Source of the DNA: Caldifarciminota bacterium
GTDB taxonomy: Bacteria; Hydrothermota; Hydrothermia; UBA1063; CAJXJZ01
Direction: 5' to 3'
Length of the DNA: 15,058 bases
NCBI GenBank assembly: GCA_027033555.1
Contig: JALVLE010000089.1
Location: forward strand, 1-15,058
A program made the translations under genes and the position numbers. The notes below the pieces were generated by a model. That model did not search any database and had not been told where the DNA came from. It saw only the letters and a list, made by a program, of their open reading frames with translations. Shown here piece by piece: positions 8,783 to 14,104 of this stretch (positions within the stretch are counted from its first letter, which is position 1; each line of letters begins with the position of its first letter).

Positions 8783-9647
8783 AAATGTCAACTCCAATAA
8801 TTTTCCGTGCAATGATACCTATTAAAAATGATAAAAGCGCAACACCAAAACTGATTGTAAACATCTCCAAAAATGTTTTGCGAAAATTAACCCCTTTTAC
8901 AACAGATACGAAAAATGTAAAAAAGTAGATTATCCAAAGTGCGAACAAAAGGGTAAAACCAAATGCCACAGAATAAAGTTTAAACAGAAAATAGGGTAAT
9001 ACTATAAAAAACACTGTAAATATGTAAGCTACACCTGTATAAAGAGCACCTTTAAAAGGAGACTTATCCCCCTCATGTCTTCTGGAAAGATACTCCGATG
9101 CAGCCATAGATAAGGAGGCTGCAATTCCTGTTATTACGCCAGCAAGACCCACAAGCTTCGTATTTCTCAATGCAAATGTCAACCCTGCAATTGTTCCTGT
9201 TATTTCTACAAGAGCATCATTCAAACCAAGCACCATTGAACCAATGTATTCAAGCTTCTCCTCATCAATCATGTTTATCAGTGCATTTTCGTGGTGTACC
9301 TCCTCCTCAATGATCTTTTCTGCATCCTCCACAACTCCCCTTACACCTTCATATGCTCTTTGTGCGCTTTCTTCCCCTCCTTCCATAAGTTTTATGGTAA
9401 AGGTAATACCCATAATTCTAGCAAGCAGAGTATAAAAAAAGACCTTTAATTTATTGGGTTTTACATCAACACCTGTATATTTTTTCCATATTTCATAGTG
9501 CGCTTTCTCATCCCTCGCTATACGTTCAAGTATTCTTTTATTTTCTCCTACGGCCAATTTAGAAAGTTTCAAATAAACAAAATGCTCCGTTATTTCGTTT
9601 TCCTGAAATTGAAGCAACCTGCTCTTAAGATTCTGATCCATTTTCAT
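8781..9647 (-). CDS. Ferritin-like (rubrerythrin) domain fused to VIT1/CCC1-type iron transporter
   Basis: The 288-residue protein joins a diiron-type helical domain to a membrane transporter domain, the architecture of MbfA, a membrane-bound iron exporter of alphaproteobacteria, and of many rubrerythrin-VIT proteins in anaerobes. The N-terminal part (about 10-125) has Glu/His positions spaced as in rubrerythrin: E18 and E21, E47-x-x-H50, E89/E92/E93, and EEEVHHE (114-120). The VIT part (about 136-288) has GLNDALVEITGTIAG (141-155), SLSMAASEYLSRR (178-190) and several hydrophobic segments (about 136-160, 165-183, 200-222, 226-250, 262-282). It probably senses or binds iron with the soluble domain and moves Fe(II) or Mn(II) out of the cytoplasm. 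The ATG overlaps the end of the preceding gene by 23 bp; a second ATG two codons later is an alternative start. Metal choice is not provable from sequence. Confidence 0.85.
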   Translation of the reverse strand: MKMDQNLKSRLLQFQENEITEHFVYLKLSKLAVGENKRILERIARDEKAHYEIWKKYTGVDVKPNKLKVFFYTLLARIMGITFTIKLMEGGEESAQRAYEGVRGVVEDAEKIIEEEVHHENALINMIDEEKLEYIGSMVLGLNDALVEITGTIAGLTFALRNTKLVGLAGVITGIAASLSMAASEYLSRRHEGDKSPFKGALYTGVAYIFTVFFIVLPYFLFKLYSVAFGFTLLFALWIIYFFTFFVSVVKGVNFRKTFLEMFTISFGVALLSFLIGIIARKIIGVDI

Positions 9648-10497
9648 AGGTGTTTACATTCTTAGGCCTTAATTTAACCCTGCCTTTTGAGTCAATATAA
9701 AATTCCCTTCCCAGAGGACTCACAGGTATCTTTTCCAAAAAACCTTTTGCGACAAGTTCCTTTAAGCTGTTCGGTTTTTTTCCATACTTTTTCTCATACT
9801 TCATTACAGCACGCTGTATTTTCAGAATCTGCAATAGCTCCATCTTTCTTTTATACAGGTACTCTTTTACTTCCTTTTCTTTTGCGTTTCTCATATACTC
9901 ATCTATCATAGCAATCGCTACCTCAGTTTTGCCTACCTCACTCATGAGCCTGGCGGCAACACCATAATAAAGCAATTTATTTCCAGGATGTGTTTCATAC
10001 TTCGCTGCAAGTTTTAAATAATAAGCCCCTTTTACAGGGTTATTTAAAAAATAAAAATAATCAAAGCCTATAAAAAGATAAATATTGGGATTGGTAGGCA
10101 AATACCTTGTAGCCTTCATCAAAACCTTAAGGGCGAGCTCTGGTCTGGAAAGCTCCCACATAAGCAGCATCGCTGTGTAATAATAGACTTCATAATAAAA
10201 CGGATTCAAGGAGGTTATCACCCTGCTGGCCTTTATAAGCAAAGTATCAAAATTCTGCGGTACTTTTTTATATTTTTCAATGGCTTCCCCTATAAGCACG
10301 CGCACTGCAAGACTAAGCTGAAAAGCACGCATCCCTTCATATTCAAGAGAGACCACTTTCTCAACAAAGGGAGCCATCATAAAAATACCTGAGAATTCTC
10401 TTTCTCTTTTATGGGCCCTGTCTATTTTTTTAATGCAAAACTGGTTAAAACCCAAAAGAACACCCAGCAATACAATTACATATAGTGCAGTTTTCAT
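9625..10497 (-). CDS. Membrane-anchored TPR-like helical-repeat protein next to ABC transporter
   Basis: Starting at the ATG that overlaps the permease stop (TAATG), the protein has 290 residues; an ATG 14 codons further upstream lies inside the permease gene and gives an unlikely polar leader. Residues 1-20 form an uncleaved-looking membrane anchor (MKTALYVIVLLGVLLGFNQF), followed by a basic stretch, so the rest may face the periplasm. Residues about 90-205 read as TPR-like helical pairs (for example NPFYYEVYYYTAMLLMWELS and NPNIYLFIGFDYFYFLN). The C-terminal 50 residues (KYEKKYGKKPNSLKELVAKG, then IPVSPLGREFYID...GRV) resemble the ending seen in GspG-like pseudopilins: a proline before SL-x-x-L, then a P-x-G-x-x-Y core. 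It is translationally coupled to the permease and likely works with the exporter, perhaps as the PilG-like third component. Exact function unknown. Confidence 0.75.
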   Translation of the reverse strand: MKTALYVIVLLGVLLGFNQFCIKKIDRAHKREREFSGIFMMAPFVEKVVSLEYEGMRAFQLSLAVRVLIGEAIEKYKKVPQNFDTLLIKASRVITSLNPFYYEVYYYTAMLLMWELSRPELALKVLMKATRYLPTNPNIYLFIGFDYFYFLNNPVKGAYYLKLAAKYETHPGNKLLYYGVAARLMSEVGKTEVAIAMIDEYMRNAKEKEVKEYLYKRKMELLQILKIQRAVMKYEKKYGKKPNSLKELVAKGFLEKIPVSPLGREFYIDSKGRVKLRPKNVNTYENGSES

Positions 10498-11273
10498 TAT
10501 AACAGCTCTCGTTTGTTGAACATGAGGGCAGCTATGCACAAAGAAACAAAAGCGTAAAATATAGCGTATAAAAAGAGGAGCAGAGCAATACTTTCTTTGA
10601 CATGCGAATAAACAAGCGGCATCTTCCAGTCAAAGGCAGAAAAATTGGGCAAAATGTAATACACCGTATTGATTATCCATCTGGAAAAAGCGGGCACCTT
10701 CTCATACGATTGCATTATAAACTCTTTTGCATCCCGCATATTGGCTCCGGCAATGTAAATCCCGGAAACCACAAACACGAATACTGTGGGGCTGTCAAAA
10801 AGCGGGAAAAATACAAGGGATACAGCTACGAGCATAAGCATTTCAAGATAAGCAAAAAAGCCGTGAGCAAGAAGCAGCCATACCATGTGCACACTTCCTC
10901 CGGTGTAAAACAGTATGAAAGGGACAAATAAAATAATCAGGAATACAATAAGGAGAAATCCTGTGAAAATAACTCCTGAAAATCGTCCAACCAGGTAAGT
11001 AGCACGGGAGATGGGCATGGATAACACGTAGTATATCCTTTTTTCACCAATATCCCTTGAAACCAGAATGTACACACTAAAAATGGCAAATAGTACCCCA
11101 AGAAAGGTAATAACATTCATGGAATAAAGAAGAAGTGCCTTATGCACATCAAACATGGAAAGCTGGGTCACCACTGGAATCCCCAGGAGAGTAAATAGAC
11201 CCAGGAAAAATAAAGACCTATGCAACCTTTCCCCCAATAATTGTTTTATCGTTATGAAAATGATGCCATACAT
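10497..11273 (-). CDS. ABC-2 type transporter permease (pilus-linked, PilI-like?)
   Basis: A 258-residue integral membrane protein with about six hydrophobic segments (about 18-36, 47-70, 93-122, 129-153, 160-178, 231-252). The stretch VLSMPISRATYLVGRFSG (83-100) matches the conserved cytoplasmic turn of ABC-2 / NosY-like permeases (often written as SxPxxRxxxxxGK), and the protein ends in the common basic tail FNKRELL. It has no ATPase of its own and pairs with the ATP-binding protein encoded 4 nt upstream; GGAG is present before the ATG. Its stop overlaps the start of the helical-repeat protein. The substrate is not visible in the sequence. Position just after the pilin gene points to the PilH/PilI-type transporter of Myxococcus, but this is inferred from gene order. 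Confidence 0.85.
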   Translation of the reverse strand: MYGIIFITIKQLLGERLHRSLFFLGLFTLLGIPVVTQLSMFDVHKALLLYSMNVITFLGVLFAIFSVYILVSRDIGEKRIYYVLSMPISRATYLVGRFSGVIFTGFLLIVFLIILFVPFILFYTGGSVHMVWLLLAHGFFAYLEMLMLVAVSLVFFPLFDSPTVFVFVVSGIYIAGANMRDAKEFIMQSYEKVPAFSRWIINTVYYILPNFSAFDWKMPLVYSHVKESIALLLFLYAIFYAFVSLCIAALMFNKRELL

Positions 11274-11277
11274 AAAG

Positions 11278-12042
11278 TTAATCTCCGTATGTTTTCAGAG
11301 TATTCAGAAATATTTTTTCCAGATCCCCCTCCCTTTTAATTTCTTCATATGTCACAAACCTTACAATTTTGCCTTTATACAGGATCCCTACCCTGTCAGA
11401 GATCTCCTCTATATCCTCCAGTATATGTGAGGTAAAAAGTACTGTGCTACCTTTATTCCTTGCTTCTTTTATAAGCTCCTTTGCCATCCTTCTACCCAGA
11501 GGGTCAAGGCCTGAAAGGGGTTCATCAAGTATTATAAATTCTGGATATCCTAAAAAAGCCTGCGCAAGGCCAAGTCTCTGGAGCATGCCCCTGGAAAGTT
11601 CTCTTACTTTCATTGAGTAAGCATACCTTAAGTTCACCTTTTCAAGAAGCTTAAAAATCTCATCTTTTCTTTTTTTCTCTTCAACCTTAAGACGCATTAT
11701 AGATGCAAACTTCATAATATCACTGACTTTCACCGTGGTATAAAGTGGAGGATTTTCAGGAAGAAAAGATATTTTCCTCTTCGCCTCAACGCTTCCAGGC
11801 GAATACCCAAGAACGCTTATTTCACCCGAATCAGGGAATATATACCCAAGTATCAGCTTTAATGTGGTGGTTTTTCCCTGCCCATTTAATCCAACAAGTC
11901 CAAAGATTTCACCTCTCTTAATAGAAAAACTAAGTCCCTTCAACACCTTCCTCGGCCTTAAGGAAGCTGCAGGATTTCTCAGGCTTAGATCACGCTTTTT
12001 ATAAGACTTGAATACATCTTTAAATTCAACAACTGTGTTCAT
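11278..12042 (-). CDS. ABC transporter ATP-binding protein (pilus-linked, PilH-like?)
   Basis: This 254-residue ATPase energises the permease encoded directly downstream. All nucleotide-binding motifs are present: Walker A GLNGQGKTT (51-59, with Gln where NGAGKTT is usual), Q-loop region SFLPENP (92-98), signature LSRGM (149-153, in place of LSGGQ), Walker B FIILDEP (169-175), D-loop SGLD, and the H-loop His206 in TSHIL. FLPENP and LSRGM are typical of ATPases of ABC-2 exporters. Residues 15-32 form a short basic insertion before VLKGLSF. The ATG is only 11 nt past the U-tract of the pilin terminator and has no recognisable Shine-Dalgarno, yet VVEFKDVFKSY is the normal start of the fold, so the start is well supported. 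Expression probably depends on read-through from the pilin promoter. Confidence 0.93.
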   Translation of the reverse strand: MNTVVEFKDVFKSYKKRDLSLRNPAASLRPRKVLKGLSFSIKRGEIFGLVGLNGQGKTTTLKLILGYIFPDSGEISVLGYSPGSVEAKRKISFLPENPPLYTTVKVSDIMKFASIMRLKVEEKKRKDEIFKLLEKVNLRYAYSMKVRELSRGMLQRLGLAQAFLGYPEFIILDEPLSGLDPLGRRMAKELIKEARNKGSTVLFTSHILEDIEEISDRVGILYKGKIVRFVTYEEIKREGDLEKIFLNTLKTYGD

Positions 12043-12052
12043 ATAATAAAAC

Positions 12053-12085
12053 TAAAAAGGGGTGAGGCAAAAACCCCACCCCCTT
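12053..12085 (-). terminator. Intrinsic terminator of the pilin gene
   Basis: Read on the minus strand, AAGGGGGTGGGG pairs with CCTCACCCCTT around the loop TTTTTG: 11 pairs with one bulged G and one G-U pair, followed at once by TTTTT. It starts about 20 nt after the pilin stop and ends 11 nt before the ABC ATPase start, so it separates a highly expressed pilin from the exporter genes. The bulge and short U-tract may make it leaky. Confidence 0.8.
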
Positions 12086-12105
12086 CTGTGCATTGAATCT
12101 GCAAA

Positions 12106-12609
12106 TTACTTCTTATTCCAGCCAGCTCCAGTCAGGTCGTCTGTATTATCAGTAGCTGCGGGAATACCAGGGTCATTTGTTCCAGGAGCAACCTCTCTGA
12201 AAAAGATAGCGGTCTCATCTGTATCATACCCATAGGCCTCATCACCCTGCAGATGGACTGTACCATATACAGCAGATGCACCAGTACCAGACTGAGATCC
12301 TGCTGCAAAAACACCTGTGCTTAAAGGTACTGTCGGCTCATTACCGGCCGCCGGGAGGTTTACACCATTACCAGAGTTATCCACGAGTACCACCTCTCCC
12401 TGTACCGGTGAGTTCTGGAAAGCTGGAAATACCATGTGGTCTGTGGAATATGTTGTTGCAGCAAGTTTTATCTGATCAAGGTCACTCAGGGCGGCACTGT
12501 TGTATGCTCTCCTTCTGTATCTTGCAAACTGCGGTATGGCTATTGCGGCCAGGATCGCAATGATTGCGATCACTATGAGGAGCTCTATCAGTGTAAAGCC
12601 TTTCCTCAT
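12106..12609 (-). CDS. pilA: Type IV pilin (PilA-like major pilin)
   Basis: A 167-residue prepilin with a four-residue leader MRKG, cut by prepilin peptidase before F5; Glu sits at mature position 5 (FTLIE), the residue needed for assembly and N-methylation. Residues 5-28 form the hydrophobic alpha-1 helix. The first 58 mature residues are close to Geobacter PilA, including AYNSAA-x-SDL and aromatics at mature 1, 24, 27, 32, 50 and 57. The C-terminal globular half (about 62-167) is rich in Gly, Asn, Asp and Thr, contains no Cys (so no disulfide D-region) and ends WNKK. Codon choice looks more GC-rich than neighbours, as for a strongly expressed gene. It stands as a single unit with its own promoter, AGGAGGT and terminator, which supports the role of major pilin rather than minor pseudopilin. 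Shape and partners of the pilus are not known from this window. Confidence 0.93.
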   Translation of the reverse strand: MRKGFTLIELLIVIAIIAILAAIAIPQFARYRRRAYNSAALSDLDQIKLAATTYSTDHMVFPAFQNSPVQGEVVLVDNSGNGVNLPAAGNEPTVPLSTGVFAAGSQSGTGASAVYGTVHLQGDEAYGYDTDETAIFFREVAPGTNDPGIPAATDNTDDLTGAGWNKK

Positions 12610-12615
12610 TTTAAC

Positions 12616-12622
12616 ACCTCCT
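12616..12622 (-). promoter_or_regulatory. Shine-Dalgarno of the pilin gene
   Basis: AGGAGGT on the minus strand is 6 nt before the pilin ATG. It is a near-ideal site and fits high-level translation of a structural subunit. Confidence 0.85.
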
Positions 12623-12639
12623 GTTTGTTTTATTCACTA

Positions 12640-12668
12640 ATTATACTGCAATCTACATGCCAGTTCAA
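12640..12668 (-). promoter_or_regulatory. Pilin promoter: sigma-54-type -24/-12 site overlapping a sigma-70-like site
   Basis: On the minus strand TGGCATG-N4-TTGCA (12662-12647) matches the sigma-54 consensus TGGCACR-N4-TTGCW at all fixed positions but one, with the required GG-N10-GC spacing. pilA genes of Pseudomonas, Geobacter and Myxococcus are known to use sigma-54 with the activator PilR. The same stretch also holds TTGAAC (12668-12663) and TATAAT (12645-12640) spaced by 17 nt, a good sigma-70 promoter. Both would start transcription near 12633-12637, leaving a leader of about 25 nt before the pilin ATG. Which one works in the cell cannot be told by reading. Confidence 0.7.
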
Positions 12669-12712
12669 GGGGCCGTAGAAACTACGTTTTCCCAACCTCA
12701 CACGCAGAACGC

Positions 12713-12746
12713 ATTGCATTTTGCAAAGCATATTGCAATATGCAAT
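12713..12746. promoter_or_regulatory. 34-bp inverted repeat upstream of the pilin promoter (possible activator site or 3' hairpin)
   Basis: The arms ATTGCATTTTGCAA and TTGCAATATGCAAT match as inverted repeats at 13 of 14 positions around a 6-bp spacer. Inside lies a perfect 16-bp palindrome, GCATATTGCAATATGC (12728-12743). Four TGCA cores are placed symmetrically (7, 12, 7 bp apart). Its centre is about 95 bp upstream of the expected pilin transcription start, where enhancer-binding activators of sigma-54 promoters bind. It also touches the stop codon of the upstream propeller gene, so as RNA it would fold into a long hairpin at that mRNA's 3' end; no U-tract follows, so a classical terminator is not supported. 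The rest of the 136-bp gap (12669-12712) shows nothing clear. Confidence 0.6.
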
Positions 12747-14104
12747 CATTTTATCAATAATCCTCTATCTGATCCGATATACAACCTGCCAGATGACACA
12801 GAAATCGTGGTTATATTTTTTATTTCTGCATTGTCCAGCTGAATATAATTCCAGGTTCCTGACACAAGATGAAGTTCCACTATCCGGGATGTTAAAGAAA
12901 GATACAGTTTGCCATCCTCCCAAATACCGTCTTTTACCTCAAGCGTATTAAATGGAGACTGAATTCTCCTAATCCTGTTGCTTTTTACAACGAACATCCC
13001 TCTCCTTGCAGGCACATACAGCCTATCAATACCCTCAATTATTCGCACCCCTTGTATGGGCTCGTTCTCATAAACAACCTCCCTATAAAGCGTATCTACA
13101 AGCTGCACCAACCTGCCATTTACAATAAGGTAAATGTTTTCCCCTATTACGCCTGCATCCTCAATATTTACTCTATCAAACACACCCAATTTTGACAGAG
13201 CACCCTTCTCCGTGATTTTTAAGAGACAATGCTGCAAAACTATAATTCCACCGTCTAAAGGGTATATCACCTTTAAAGCATTCCCGCATGCCGGTTCAAA
13301 AGGGGTAAAAAAGAAAGGCTCATTTGCAGTATAATAGCCATGAGTGTTTATTACATACTCCTCTTTATCCCCGTATAAAATATCCACAGGATAAAATCCA
13401 TTTCTAAAACAATTTGCCGGAATAGAGGAAATATCCGCATGGCTTATCTTCGTAATACCCCCTCTGTGCAATACGTATATGGTATCAAAAACCCTTATTA
13501 GCCTGTAAATAGGGGGGACTATATTTGTAAATACTGATAACAACTCTTTTTTCATCGTTCTGTCAAATACAAAAACCCCGGCACCATCTGTCCCTACATA
13601 ATCATAATTGTAACCCCTGGCAAAACTTGTGGCTCTGTAAAAAGCATAACACCCATTTCTGTATGTTCGTGTGCGAAGATAAAGAGGGATTTCTCTTTTT
13701 AAAGCAATTTTAAACGTGTCAATATAAATCCCGGGTGCAGGCTGGGCATACCTGGTAAGGAATCTTCTTGTACCATTTTTAAAAAGAAGCATTATAATGC
13801 CATTTTGGAGGCCTATCCCTGTAACCTCTGACACTTTCCCCACATAACGGAGTGTGTTAAAGAAGGTGGAATAAAAATAAAGCCCACCCTGAGCGCTTAC
13901 ATACACGAGCTCACCGGACGCAGGGTCATATGCTGCAAGATATGGATTATCTGCATAAATGGAAGCAACTATACCTTTTCCAAGTTCATAAACAAATACT
14001 CCTTTTTTTGTCGCGGCACAAAATCCTTTCCCGGTAAATTGAATGGAATTTATATAGGAAAAATCACTGATATAAAGAAAAGCAATAACGAGGAGCTTAA
14101 TCAT
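12746..14104 (-). CDS. Exported beta-propeller-like protein of unknown function
   Basis: I do not recognise a named family. The 452-residue protein begins with a likely signal peptide (MIKLLVIAFLYIS, basic residue then hydrophobic core), so it is probably secreted or periplasmic. The rest is almost all short beta strands and turns, with recurring units of the form 'hydrophobic strand, N/D-G, L/I-Y-h, G, hydrophobic strand', for example GELVYVSAQGGLYFYS (69-84), the GVFVFDR region near 175-181, EDGKLYLSLTSRIVEL and the final SSGRLYIGSDRGLLIK. This is the texture of six- to eight-bladed propellers such as the two-component-regulator propeller type. No catalytic motif, sorting tail or membrane anchor at the C terminus is visible. 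The start overlaps the nnr stop by 8 bp with GAGG upstream, so the two are co-transcribed. Next downstream is the pilin unit, which invites but does not prove a link to surface structures. Confidence 0.65.
   Translation of the reverse strand: MIKLLVIAFLYISDFSYINSIQFTGKGFCAATKKGVFVYELGKGIVASIYADNPYLAAYDPASGELVYVSAQGGLYFYSTFFNTLRYVGKVSEVTGIGLQNGIIMLLFKNGTRRFLTRYAQPAPGIYIDTFKIALKREIPLYLRTRTYRNGCYAFYRATSFARGYNYDYVGTDGAGVFVFDRTMKKELLSVFTNIVPPIYRLIRVFDTIYVLHRGGITKISHADISSIPANCFRNGFYPVDILYGDKEEYVINTHGYYTANEPFFFTPFEPACGNALKVIYPLDGGIIVLQHCLLKITEKGALSKLGVFDRVNIEDAGVIGENIYLIVNGRLVQLVDTLYREVVYENEPIQGVRIIEGIDRLYVPARRGMFVVKSNRIRRIQSPFNTLEVKDGIWEDGKLYLSLTSRIVELHLVSGTWNYIQLDNAEIKNITTISVSSGRLYIGSDRGLLIK

Noticed and set aside
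10498..10539. Upstream ATG at 10539 as start of the helical-repeat protein
   Set aside because: It would add a polar leader inside the permease gene; the ATG at 10497 overlaps the permease stop as TAATG and is followed directly by a hydrophobic anchor.
12043..12050. TATTAT just before the ABC ATPase ATG as a -10 box
   Set aside because: It abuts the ATG, so transcription would begin inside the coding region, and no -35 box is evident within the terminator stem.
12132..12314. Second minus-strand frame inside the pilin gene
   Set aside because: It lies wholly within the pilin in another frame, has no Shine-Dalgarno and no recognisable domain.
12674..12690. Small hairpin CGTAG-AAA-CTACG followed by TTTT as a + strand terminator
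   Set aside because: Only five base pairs, a short U-tract, and no + strand gene ends nearby.
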